Positions 47,401 through 58,394 of a stretch of 64,000 nt of DNA are shown here, one piece after another; positions within the stretch are counted from its first letter, which is position 1, and each line of letters opens with the position of its first letter. The stretch comes from Liolophura sinensis (taxonomy: Eukaryota; Mollusca; Polyplacophora; Chitonida; Chitonidae). A program made the translations under genes and the position numbers. The stretch lies in contig NC_088299.1 of the NCBI RefSeq assembly GCF_032854445.1, positions 16,051,608 through 16,115,607 on the forward strand, written 5' to 3'. The notes below the pieces were generated by a model. That model was given only the letters and a program-made list of their open reading frames with translations, had not been told where the DNA came from and did not search any database.

Positions 47401-50400
47401 AATAAATTTCATGCAATACTAATGCGATATCTGCAGGTACGTGCTTATATGTATGTGAAAATATCCATTTTTTATTATCAGTGGAGGAGCACCATGAGTG
47501 ACATGGTATTAATATTGACATATATTTAAACTATGACTTAAACTAGATCTCAGCTGGTCTTAAATTACAACATAGCCATCTCCAGCGATGGCAAGATCTT
47601 GGTGGCTGGAGAGACCTCGGACACCGAGCTATTATTGCTAGGACACTTATCCCTTATGCCTTTCATAAATCCTGGCTAGGGTGTCTGCACAAACTTGTGT
47701 GTTTTGCAGGATGCTGATTGTACTAGGCCAGGTATAAAACTGACAAACTTGTGTGTTTTGCAGGATGCTGATTGTACTAGGCCAGGTATAAAGCTGACAA
47801 ACTTGTGTGTTTTGCAGGATGCTGATTGTACGAGACCAGGTATAAAACTGACAAACTTGTGTGTTTTACAGGATGCTGATTGTACTAGGCCAGGTATAGA
47901 ACTGACAAACTTGTGTGTTTTGCAGGATGCTGATTGTACTAGGCCAGGTATAGAACTGACACAGAACCTGGCCCTGGTATTTGATGTACCAAGAATCTCT
48001 TCAGGATCTGCAAGTATGACACATTCTTTGCTTGGTTACTTTTGTTGTCAGTTACATTTTATAAATACCTGCCATTCATGTTTGCCAATACGGTATTAAG
48101 TTTCCTCCACACTTAACTCGTAAGTTTCCTCCAGATGCTATGAGATTTCCTCCAGACACTATGAGGTTTCCACCAGATGGTATGAAGTTTCGTACAGACA
48201 CCATGATGTTCCCACCAGACTCTATGATGTTTCCTCCACACACCATCATATTCCCTCCACACACTATGAGGTTTCCATTGGATGCTGTGAAGTTTCCTAC
48301 TGACAATGTGCAGTTTCCTCCAGACAGTGGGTATTTCCACCAGACACCATTACATTTCCTCCAGACACTATGAGTTTCCACCAGATGGTATGAAGTTTCC
48401 TACAGACACCATGATGTTCCCACCAGACACCATGGTGTGTCCTCCACACACTATGAGGCTTCCTACAGACTGTGCAATTTCCTCCACACACTATGAGGTT
48501 TCCATCATATGCTGTGAAGTTTCCTACTGACACTGTGCAGTTTCCTACAGACACCATGATGTTCCCACCAGACACCATGATGTGTCCTCCACACACTATG
48601 AGGCTTCCTACAGACTCTGTGCAATTTCCTCCAGACACTGGGGATTTCTGCCATGTCCAGCTTTTGTCCACCCATATACATGTACCTGACCTCCATCAAA
48701 GGACTGATGTTTTTGACTACATGGATGTGTAAAACACCTGTCAATTACAGCAGTCAATCAATCAATCAATCAATCATGTATCTATTGTTTCTGTCCCCAG
48801 GCTGGAGTCTGAAGAAGCTGTTTAGCAGTGGACTCACCACTCAGTGTCCCCTCTCTGACATGAGCAAGGTCTATGTTGATGTCACTGACATGGAGGTAAG
48901 ATCACTGTGTAGAGATATACAATATTACTGCTATTGATGAGGCTTCAGGGACCTGATGGGGTATTGCGGTTGTCTGTCCAATTTCCGTCTCCACCATCAT
49001 ATAACTGATATTGTTATGCTGTCTTGTCAGTGCATTAGTAGAATCTTGATTCGCATCTGTGTCTGTGGGCGAGGGGGGCGTAATTTCATAAGCATGATAT
49101 CTCATGAAATAATTATGAAATTGTGACTTTTGGTGACTGCTAGAGCTCTGGTACAGCTCCTTGCTACTACTTTTCAGCTGTCTGGTACAATACATTACAT
49201 CTACACTTGGCTTTGTTTCCATTTATACCACAGAGTAAGGAATCCCCATTCCAGCTGCTGCCCGTGTCTGACTCGACTGATGTAAGATCTGGCCACACTG
49301 GGGACGTCCCCTATGCTGTGTACGATGTAGGTCTTCAGACGCGAGACGGACGCCAGTTCAACCTGGAGCTTATGTACAGCAGTCAGTTTGGCCACAGCAC
49401 TGTCAGACCCCCTCCACTCTACGCTCATCGCTACATTACAGGTAAGACTGCTCACAACTCCCAGTTATAGAGGTCCTGTCCTGTGTTTCCTTTTTCTTCT
49501 CTTACCTTTGAAGGAGAAAATTTGATGGTCGTTTCCACCAAAGATCACCACAGTTATGAAAATCGTTACAACTTGTAATGGCCTTTTTTTTTGAAACCGG
49601 TTGCGTTGTTGTAGTAGGTGGAACCATCTGCCCAGCAAGCTGTTCATGGTTCAATTCCAAATCAAGTCAAACCTCGGTAGCCTTGGTAGTACCTCATTTG
49701 TCACAAAGCATAGGAGTAATATACTATATACTTATTGTCCAGGCATCATTATAGTGTGTCTGGGTGGGACATTCCTCGTGTTGTCTTTGGCATGGCATTC
49801 CAAGGCAGCATTATAAATATGTTGGTACTGCGCCTGGCCTGTTACACAGACGTATGGTAATAACGAAATAATGCTGCAAGCAACTGTAAACCTCAAATTC
49901 AAGTAAGAGAAAGCCAAAATATGAAGTAAGGTTCATCACCCAGACAACTGAAATCTATGCGTAAAAATACTTTCATTTGTTTTTTCAGATTTTATTTTAA
50001 GAGTGTTGAAAGGCTCAAAATGTTTGAATATTTGAATACGGTGGTGGGTTTTATGAGCTGTACTGACAGTATTTAGGAACTCTGACATCATATCACCTTT
50101 TTTACCTGATGTTAATAAGAAGGAAGGAATTTTTGGGAATATTATTTCAGTAATCTTTTACTCATGGGTAAAGAGAGTTATTCCAATGTTCAGTGTTGTG
50201 ATTAGACTTGGAAAGACTTCCTGTGATGTCAGAGTTCCTAAACTTTGATAGTATGGTCCACAAAGCCCACCTTAGAATTCAAATGTTTGAATGCCTTTAA
50301 CTCTTTTCACAAAAATCTAAAAATTAAATGAAAGTATATTTGTGTGTAGTTTTAAGTGGTCTATTTAGTGATGTGTACTTTGATTTTTAAGGCTTTTCCT

Positions 50401-53116
50401 TTAAGGCTTTCTCCGCAAGTGCTGGAAGCACATAGGTAAAACAGTTCAGTACAGGTTTATGGGAATGTGTCCTTATTTTGTGTTTAATCACACTGAAATT
50501 GAACCACATTTAACATTCCCCCATGTTGTTATCTGTGAGCAGGACATGGTTTAGAGAAGGGAGGAGTCACATGTCACCTGTACAACAGCTTACCTGAGGA
50601 TTTGATGATTGTTTACTTGGAGACACTCCCCTGGTACATGAGGATGTACTACAACACATTGAGGATAGAGACTAATGGTACCATGACAGTCAGACCCAGT
50701 AAGTGATGTCAGTCTCATATGTCTGTGAACACAGGAAGTGAAAGTCGTATGTGAGAAGATGTGTCAGCAACCTGTGGATAGTCATGGGTTTCCCCTGGGC
50801 TCTGACCAGTTTCCTCCCATCATATTGCTGGGTGCTGTCATATATTGAAAGTGAAAGTGAAATATTCTTGAACACGATGTAAACCACCAATCAAATAAAT
50901 AAATAAATCAATACTATACCGTAGTATTGCTGTATTAAAGGTCCTTATCATGGGCTCTTGCTGGCTCAAATGGTTAAGGCGCTGGTTCACAGAGACTGTC
51001 AGACCATTGACCAATGAGGTTACCTGCTGGAATTTAACTCTCTTTGAAATTTGTCAGATTTCAGCCAAAGAGAGGTGGTTTCCTCTAGTTTTCTTCCGCT
51101 ACAAACCTAACTGCAGTGATACCAGTGATAAATTCTTGCGCGAACAGTAAACAAACCAATAAACTTGCAATTGTTATGTATTGGAATGTTTTAAAATTTG
51201 AGTTCGACAACATTTAGTTATGTATGCATACTTTCCAACATATCCAATTTTACAGTCATTGTTTAAATGAAAAATTTTTCAAAATGCCAATTGTAAAAGC
51301 TTATAGATAAGTGAACATTCTGTCTACCAATGTATCTTCTTCTTTTCATTGTAATGAATTAATCAATATGGTATTGAGATCTTATTTATCCGTCCCAGTA
51401 AAGCAGACATATCAAGCTTATTTCATGTGTTTACAGAGCATGTTCACTACGTCCCAGGGAAGGACAGAGAGAGACTCTACACTCTGGAACTTGTCCTCCA
51501 CCTACAGGCCTACTCCATCACATCTGTCAGATTTCAGTTTGACCGTGCCTTTCTCAAATGGACAGAGTACCCACCAGATGCCAACCATGGGTTCTATGTT
51601 AACTCTGCTGTGATCAGTGTTAAACTCCCAACCAAAAACCTGGATAAAAGGTAAGGCATGTGGTGGTAAAGAATTAATCCATTTTCGAAGCGTTTATAAA
51701 AGGTTGACTACTGTGATATTATGTGAGGTCTGTGTTACAGTGATGACCCTGTGGTGTAGACTACTGTAATATTGTGTGAAGTCTCTGTTACAGTGATGAC
51801 CCTGTGGTGTAGACTACTGTAATATTGTGTGAGGTCTGTGTTACAGTGATGACCCTGTGGTGTAGACTACTGTAATATTGTGTGAGGTCTGTGTTACAGT
51901 GATGACCCAGTGGTGTAGACTACTGTAATATTGTGTGAGGTCTGTGTTACAGTGATGACCCTATGGTGTAGACTACTGTAATATTGTGTGAGGTCTGTGT
52001 TACAGTGATGACCCTGTGGTGTAGACTACTGTAATATTGTGTGAGGTCTGTGTTACAGTGATGACCCTGTGGTGTAGACTACTGTAATATTGTGTGAGGT
52101 CTGTGTTACAGTGATGACCCAGTGGTGTAGACTACTGTAATATTGTGTGAGGTCTGTGTTACAGTGATGACCCTATGGTGTAGACTACTGTAATATTGTG
52201 TGAGGTCTGTGTTACAGTGATGACCCTGTGGTGTAGACTACTGTAATATTGTGTAAGGTCTCTATTGCAGTGATGACCCTGTGGTGTAGACTACTGTGAT
52301 ATTGTGTAAGGTCTCTGTTACAGTGATGACCCTGTTGTATAGACTGCTGTGATATTGTGTGATATCTCTGTTACAGTGATGACCCTGTGGTATAGACAGC
52401 TGTGATATTGTGTGATATCTCTGTTACAGTGATGACCCTGTGGTATAGACAGCTGTGATGTTGTGTGATATCTCTGTTACAGCGATGACCCTGTGGTTTG
52501 GACTACTGTGATATTGTGTGAGGTCTCTGTTACAGTGATGACCCTGTGGTTTTGACTGCTGTGATGTTGTGTGATATCTCTATTGCACTGATGACACTGT
52601 GGTTTAGACTGCTGTAATATTTTGTGATATCTCTATTACAGTGATGACACTGATTTAAACTACTGTAGTATTGTGTGATATCTCTGTTACAGTGAACACA
52701 CTGGTTTGGACTGCTGTGATATGGTATATTATCTCTGTTACAGTGATGACCCTAACGCTGGGTTCCTCAGGCTTCACACAGAGAGCCTCCTGCTGCAGTT
52801 GCCTACCCCTGACTTCAGCATGCCTTACAACGTCATCTGTTTAGCGTGTACTGTCGTGGCCATAGCATTTGGCTCTCTCCACAACTTGACAACTCGCCGA
52901 TTCCAGCTCGTCGACCCGAGCAAGAAGAAAGGACTCAAGGAGAAAATAAAGTCTTTTTTGCAGCGTGTTTTCAAACAAAAGCCCAAGGAAGGAAGTGTGG
53001 AGGTCAGTGATACTACTAAAGAAAGCTCAGAAGACAAATCTGGTGGAGAAAAGATGAAAAAAAAGTCTAAAGACTCTCTGGAACAAGAGGAACAATTGGA
53101 TAAAAAAGTGCTATGA
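41489..53116 (+). CDS. PIGT: GPI transamidase component PIG-T
   Basis: Subunit of the ER GPI-transamidase complex that swaps a C-terminal signal for a GPI anchor. Ten coding exons: 41489-41711, 42758-42935, 43490-43727, 44688-44774, 47926-48013, 48801-48895, 49234-49441, 50543-50698, 51437-51650, 52744-53116. All are GT-AG with matching phases, giving 619 residues (human 578). A hydrophobic leader near residues 19-35 fits a signal peptide. Signature blocks are [43 protein letters not shown] (C197, C210; the region holding the human cysteine linked to PIGK), [20 protein letters not shown] and [15 protein letters not shown]. One C-terminal membrane segment (about 525-545) follows. The cytosolic tail of about 75 residues is Lys/Glu-rich and much longer than the human tail. 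The first ATG is at 41489. Exons 5 and 10 are preceded by tandem copies of their own 3' splice sites. Confidence 0.95.
41905..42055 (+). mobile_element. Second SINE-like family, partial copy in PIGT intron 1
   Basis: Shares CAGGAAAGTTCGTCAGTAAC, CTGGTTTCCTCCGCT and CAATCAGATAAATAAA with the 26.1- and 53.4-kb copies. Confidence 0.6.
42520..42685 (-). mobile_element. tRNA-derived SINE, truncated, in PIGT intron 1
   Basis: TTATTTATTTGATTGGTGTT, then TACGCCGTACTCAAGAATAC, TATACGACGACGGCCA and ACCATCTGCAGG. The tRNA head is missing. Confidence 0.85.
43770..43862. repeat. 21-bp tandem repeat, about four copies, PIGT intron 3
   Basis: TACATGTACTGTATTGATCT repeated. It starts about 40 bases after the exon 3 donor and does not copy it. 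Confidence 0.85.
44030..44195. repeat. 20-bp tandem repeat, about eight copies, PIGT intron 3
   Basis: TTGTGATTTGCTGAAGGATC repeated with small changes and one unit of different length. Confidence 0.88.
45750..46600. repeat. About 30-bp minisatellite in PIGT intron 4, split by a SINE
   Basis: Units contain TAATGTTCCATGGGAACACA and TGGGCAGTCTAATG. About 20 copies in two parts, 45750-46180 and 46449-46600, separated by a SINE insertion. Confidence 0.9.
46181..46448 (-). mobile_element. Full-length tRNA-derived SINE with target-site duplication
   Basis: On the minus strand it starts with the tRNA-like head TAGCTCAGTTGGTTAGCGCG (A box) and has GAGTTCAAGTCC (B box, 46359-46370), followed by a body with a CCGGGTTTCCACCCACC-like segment and an AAATAAATAAATA tail. 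It is flanked by GACATTGGCAGTG at 46168-46180 and 46449-46461. This is the best copy of the family in the window and interrupts a minisatellite. Confidence 0.93.
47690..47925 (+). repeat. 54-bp repeat copying the 3' splice site and start of PIGT exon 5
   Basis: Four upstream copies plus the real one (exon starts 47926). Each has TTGTGTGTTTTGCAG then GATGCTGATTGTACTAGGCC, i.e. the acceptor and about the first 36 bases of exon 5. The frame is open across all copies because 54 is a multiple of three and no stop occurs, so use of an upstream acceptor would insert multiples of 18 residues in frame. Confidence 0.95.
48105..48660. repeat. 21-bp minisatellite, about 26 copies, PIGT intron 5
   Basis: Units such as TTTCCTCCAGACACTATGAG and TTTCCACCAGATGGTATGAA. 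Period 21, so frames stay open on both strands, giving heptapeptide-like patterns (FPPDTMR). Nothing suggests that it is translated. Confidence 0.92.
48752..48776. repeat. (CAAT)n microsatellite next to PIGT exon 6
   Basis: Five to six CAAT repeats ending about 25 bases before the exon 6 acceptor. Confidence 0.85.
50740..50910 (+). mobile_element. tRNA-derived SINE, 3' part, PIGT intron 8
   Basis: Sense copy: CAGCAACCTGTGGATAGTCA, CCAGTTTCCTCCCATCATA, GTGAAATATTCTTGAACACG and an ACCACCAATCAAATAAATAA tail. The head is missing. Confidence 0.85.
51690..52743 (+). repeat. 53-bp repeat copying the 3' splice site of PIGT exon 10
   Basis: About 19 copies, each with CTGTGTTACAG then TGATGACCCTGTGGTGTAG, leading to the real acceptor (exon starts 52744 with TGATGACCCTAACGC). 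The copied exon part is about ten bases. In the PIGT frame most copies reach a TAG a few codons in, so use of a decoy acceptor would truncate the protein before its membrane anchor. Copies nearest the exon are the most diverged. Confidence 0.95.
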
Positions 53117-55365
53117 TGTTTTAGCTTTTAGAACGTTTTGTATGAAGAGCAGCAGTTTTCATGCATTTTTATGGATCCTATGTAATTCATGTCTACAGCA
53201 ATAATGTAAGAGATCTGCAGAAATATGACAGGATGGTAAATAATGGACATGGAATACCCCGACAGAGTCTACATGGGTGCTAACAACGAACTCTAAGCTC
53301 TAATGACTCTTAAGCTTGACCAGTTTGTTTAATTTCATAGGCCACAGCAAACATGCCCCACCCGCACTCAAATTTCAAAGAGGATGTTAAGCAGTGGCTG
53401 ACACTCTTGTAGCCATTTGGACAGTCTAACGTTTGTTGAAGACCCCCAATGTGCACATCGGTATGTCACATGGGAAAATTTGTCATTTACATGACTCAGG
53501 TTTCGTGCTTTAGCACGGGCTATCCAGTTTCCCCTGGGCACTCTGGTTTCCTTGGGGCTTTTCAGTTTCCTCTGGGCACTCTGGTTTCCTCCACCCATAA
53601 AACTGACTGTTTTTATACAAGTGTAAAATTCTTGAGCATGGTATCAAAGAACAATTAAACAAGTATTAAGCAATCTGGTTATCCAGATGTCTCAGTAAGA
53701 GCAAGAAGTACCCTATAACGTTGCTCTTTCTCTTGAACATAATCAAGTTAAATACGTGTAGTTTTAGATAAACAGAAACTTTGCAGACAATATTAGTTAC
53801 ATTGTTACTCAGTGATAGGATAGGAAATGTATGGGTGAGGTGTCGGCCAAGCTTAGTATGAGAGTTACTGACACCATATATATAATTATCAGTATCCTCT
53901 CATTGAGTAACCATATAACGAATTTACCCGGCAGAAGACCCACTAATTCAGAACAAAACACCGATGTACAGACGAAGCCCTTCAATGATATGACAATTGT
54001 TTTCACAAACAAAGGGAGATAAACTGGTCAAAAGACACATATGACACCGGCTGCAGAATAAGGCAATATGCATGTGACTGGTGTTGTTCAATATTCTGTC
54101 TGATGTGGGATAATATCAGAAAGTTACTCAAATGCTTAATGAATATTTGCAGTTTTGTTCAGGTCACAAGTATTTGATATTGTATATATGCTATGCCTAA
54201 GAGGTCTTGTTGTAAATCTTCTACAGCTGCGTTCACACCACAGAATTCGTTACATGGACTGTAGAATTCAACAAACTGCAACACATTTGCTCTCAAGCGA
54301 TTGTAGGCAAAGGGTGCAAATCATATGATATGGAGCCTGGCGTGTTTTCGTTTCACTTGGCGTATTTGACAAAACCACAAATCACACCGTGTGAACGTGA
54401 CATACTTTCGTATGCATATATAATCATATACCCTTGCATGTAACCTAAGGTTGGCTGTGAATGTCTCTGATGTTTATCTATGTCTGTATGAGAGAATGTG
54501 TGACTGAATGTTCATTTATGTGTATTTTAGGTACACTCGAAAGTACTAGGGGTGTTCAGTGTACATCTTATGCCCCTTGTATGTTTTGTATCTGAACTAC
54601 TTATAATGAAATCTGGTATAATTCTGGACATTGTATTTGCTCGTGTCTGATAAGTGCTACTTCATATTCAACAGCATGGAACGTGACATGAACACATTTG
54701 GCTGTAGATACAGTACCAAAGCTGTCGTACTGACCTTGAAAGGTGGCGGTAAACATGACTTTGTTGAAAACAGGCGTTCTAAGTTGAACGGTAGGCTTGA
54801 TACTTTCAATGTATTCATGGTCCAACCAACGATGGATTGTTGAACAGTAAAAAAGTTACCTGTGGACTTTCGTTCATTTACACTCCGTCGGTTGATTAGC
54901 ATATTGGTAGGAGAGCTACTGTACCATAACTTAAATTACCTAAACTTTCACCCACAAAAGTGCATTTTTATAGGCAAATGAATGTCACAAAATATTATTT
55001 ATGGTGCTCAGACAATTTCCCAGCGGAATATCATTCCATGTTCCCAGCAAACCTCAAAACACCGTTCTAAAATCTACAGAACTCTCAGAATCTGGAAAAA
55101 TGGCCAAGTTCGTCATGGACAAAATTTATTGCTCCTGGAAAGAGGTAGGTGTTGGTTCCAAACATTCTGGTTTCCCCTGCCCTTAAACCTGACTACTGTA
55201 TGATAGGGCAGATACCAGTCAGCAAAATAACGAGATGGACATAGCACTGATCATCTAAAGCCATCTAAGGTAACCTTTGGTTTGTGGGAACATGCAAGTT
55301 GCTTTTTGGGAACAGCCTTAAGTGCCAATGGAATTTATATGTTAATAAATGTGCATGATGCATGG
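53117..55365. other. PIGT 3'UTR and downstream intergenic DNA
   Basis: No gene recognised. It includes a second-family SINE-like copy at 53385-53665 (CTAACGTTTGTTGAAGAC to CAATTAAACAAG). An ATTAAA at 53654 lies inside that element and could serve as the poly(A) signal. The rest is AT-rich with only short frames. Confidence 0.55.
53385..53665 (+). mobile_element. Second SINE-like family, copy downstream of PIGT
   Basis: Longest copy of the family with CTAACGTTTGTTGAAGAC, CACATGGGAAAATTTGTCA, CACTCTGGTTTCCTCCACCC and AAAATTCTTGAGCATGGT. Confidence 0.65.
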
Positions 55366-55580
55366 TGGCGACCATTAACGCTACGTTGACGGTGCTGCTG
55401 ATATATTGTGGCAACCATTAATGCCACGTTGATGGTACTGCTGATGTATGGTGGTGACCATTAACGCTACGTTGACGGTGCTGCTGATATATTGTGGCGA
55501 CCATTAATGCCACGTTGATGGTACTGCTGACGTATGGTGGCGACCATTAAAGCCGCGTTGACGGTAATGCTGGCGTATTG
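55365..55580. repeat. 43-bp tandem repeat, about five copies
   Basis: Units contain GACCATTAACGCTACGTTGA and CGGTGCTGCTGATATATTGT; alternating variants suggest an 86-base higher-order unit. Confidence 0.88.
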
Positions 55581-55624
55581 TGGCAGTGAGTGTGACTTAT
55601 AATAATTACGATAATATTATTTAC

Positions 55625-57215
55625 GCCAGTATGATTTCATGTTTGAGAACAGGGGAGATACGGGAATGTCGATGATTCCATGTTTGTCAACGGGAGATGT
55701 GGGAATGTCGGTGATCCCATATCTGAGAACAGAAGGGGTGCGCGGGTGCAGGAATGTCGCTGGTTCAATGTCTGGGAACAAGAGAGATGCGAGAATATCA
55801 ATGATTCCATGTTTGAGAACAATGGAGAAGCGGGAATGTCGAATGAATGATTATGGCTTAGGGACACATCGGCAATATCTCAGACATATCTTGACAATGG
55901 GAATGTCGATGATTCCACGGCTGAGAACAGGGGAGATGCGGGAATATTGATGATTTCATGCCTGGCAACATGGGAGATGCGGAAATGTCGATGATCCCTT
56001 GTCTGAGAACAAGTGAAATGCGGAAATCTCGATGATTCTTTGTCTGAGAACAAGTGAAATGTGAGGATGTCGATGATTTCATGTCTGAAAAGAGGGTGGA
56101 TGCAGAAGGTCGATGATCCCATCTCCTATAAGAACAAGGGAGATGTGAGGATCCCATGTTTGAGAACAGGGAAGATGTGGGAAGATGTCTGACAGCAGGG
56201 GAGATGTGGGAATGTGAATGATCCCATGTCTGACAACAGGGAAGTGGGGGGAATGTTGATGACTCCATGTCTGAGAACGGGAGATGTGGGAATGTGAATG
56301 ATCCCATGTCTGACAACAGGGAAGTGGGGGGAATGTTGATGACTCCATGTCTGACAACAGGGGAGATGTGGAAATATGAATGATCCCATGTCTGACAACA
56401 GGGAAGTGGGGGGAATGTTGATGACTCCATGTCTGAGAACAGGGGAGATGTGGAAATATGAATGATCCCATGTCTGACAACAGCGAAGTGGGGGGAATGT
56501 TGATGACTCCATGTCTGACAACAGGGGAGATGTGGAAATATGAATGATCCCATGTCTGACAACAGGGAAGTGGGGGGAATGTTGATGACTCCATGTCTGA
56601 CAACAGGGGAGATGTGGGAATGTGAATGATCCCATGTCTGACAACAGGGAAGTGGGGGGAATGTTGATGACTCCATGTCTGAGAACAAGGGAGATGTGGG
56701 AATGTGAATGATCCCATGTCTGACAACAGGGAAGTGGGGGGAATGTTGATGACTCCATGTCTGACAACAGGGGAGATGTGGGAATGTGAATGATCCCATG
56801 TCTGACAACAGGGAAGTGGGGGGAATGTTGATGACTCCATGTCTGAGAACAGTGGAGATGTGGGAATGTGAATGATCCCATGTCTGACAACAGGGAAGTG
56901 GGGGAATGTTGATGACTCCATGTCTGAGAACAGGGGAGATGTGGGAATGTGAATGATCCCATGTCTGACAACAGGGAAGTGGGGGGAATGTTGATGACTC
57001 CATGTCTGAGAACAGGGGAGATGTGGGAATATGAATGATCCCATGTCTGACAACAGGGAAGTGGGGGGAATGTTGATGACTCCATGTCTGAGAACAGGGG
57101 AGATGTGGGAATGTGAATGATCCCATGTCTGAAAACAGGGAAGTGGGGGGAATGTTGATGACTCCATGTCTGAGAACAGGGGAGATGTGGGAATGTTGAT
57201 GATTCTATGTCTAAC
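55625..57215. repeat. About 81-bp dimeric minisatellite
   Basis: Two related half-units of about 40 bases: GATGACTCCATGTCTGAGAA plus CAGGGGAGATGTGGGAATGT, and GAATGATCCCATGTCTGACA plus ACAGGGAAGTGGGG. The left third is diverged, the right two thirds very uniform. All three minus-strand frames stay open for over 360 codons, a property of the period and not evidence for a gene. On the minus strand half-units end CCCTGTTCTCAG or CCCTGTTGTCAG, which resembles a 3' splice site. Confidence 0.93.
55842..55900 (+). mobile_element. Short dispersed-repeat fragment inside the 81-bp array
   Basis: GAATGAATGATTATGGCTTA and ATATCTCAGACATATCTTGA match the remnant near 29.4 kb and interrupt the minisatellite. 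Confidence 0.6.
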
Positions 57216-58380
57216 AATGACGGATCTTAAACGTTAAATGTTTCTCCTTGTATCTCTAATTACATTTTCTTGTTGAACACATAAATGTGAAGCGTTCCCA
57301 GCAGCATGTTAGGAATATATGTGCCTCCAAACATACATTCATACGCCTATAGTCAACCACAGAGGACGTTTTGATTAATTTTCACAAAAACAATATGCAA
57401 AGGAACGTTGAACACAAACCATCAAAGAACTAAAAAAGTATGTACATGTAAAGCAGACCTCAGATCTTACTGATGACAGAGTACACGTACCAGTGTAACA
57501 ATTCTTGCCCGTATACCACGGGAAACATGCGCGCAAATAATTAGTGTTTCTCACGTCTTACACTGATTGTATCTACACGGATTTGATAATATACAGGGCA
57601 CGTACCGGTTAATTCTGGACTACTTGTAGAAATACAGAATGACTGCAACTGCATTTTACTGTTAGGTTTCATCTGATGCTTTTGATCTGATTAGTAGTAG
57701 CCTCTTTCTATCTACGCAAATCCGTATGTATAAAACGCAACGCGGTTTAAATTACGATGTCTGGTCAAACAGCTGATTAGAATAAATGTATTTATTTATT
57801 TTATTGGTGTTTTACGCCGTACTCAAAAATATTTCACTTATACGACGGTGGCCAGCATAATGGTGGGCAGAAAGCGGGCCGAGCCCAAGGGAGGCCCACG
57901 ACCATCAGCAGGTTGCCCAGAGCAAGATGGGTTAGTCTGATTGGCTAGGGCATGTCATTTAATTGGTTAACGAACATATCGTAGAGCAATTCGTCGTGGT
58001 ATGAATGGATGAGCGATAGTAGTGTTTCCGCCTGATAGTGACGACGTCACGTTAATTAAACGCTTTTGTCCATTGTAACTGACATATTTTTACAAGTACA
58101 CCAGTTACATGTAGGTATCACGAAATTGCATTCGAAGTTGTTTTCTGATATGCGAAAACGAAGAAGAAATCGGTAATGTTGAAATAGAAAATATTCAGCA
58201 CAAGTATATTTATAATTAACTTCGTCACCTACCTTCCAAGGGCTATTTTGATACATTTATCATTAGACAATTAGCATATCCTTTACAAGAATACCTCATG
58301 CAATATCACTGTAATCAATAAATAGAACCCTTTCTTAGTACATTACGTACGAAACAAAGCTTTCTAATGTATTACCAACA
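57216..58380. other. Unique DNA between two large minisatellites, no gene seen
   Basis: AT-rich sequence with no convincing exon on either strand. A truncated SINE lies at 57789-57925. Confidence 0.55.
57789..57925 (-). mobile_element. tRNA-derived SINE, truncated
   Basis: TTTATTGGTGTTTTACGCCG, TACTCAAAAATATTTCACTT, ATACGACGGTGGCCAGCATA and CCCACGACCATCAGCAGG; the head is missing. Confidence 0.85.
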
Positions 58381-58394
58381 GCACAAAGACCGAT

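Noticed and set aside
55858..57217. Antisense open frames of 422, 362 and 363 codons as a repeat protein gene
   Set aside because: They overlap in all three frames of one minisatellite, an effect of a period near 81 without stops. There is no start context, splice structure or family motif.
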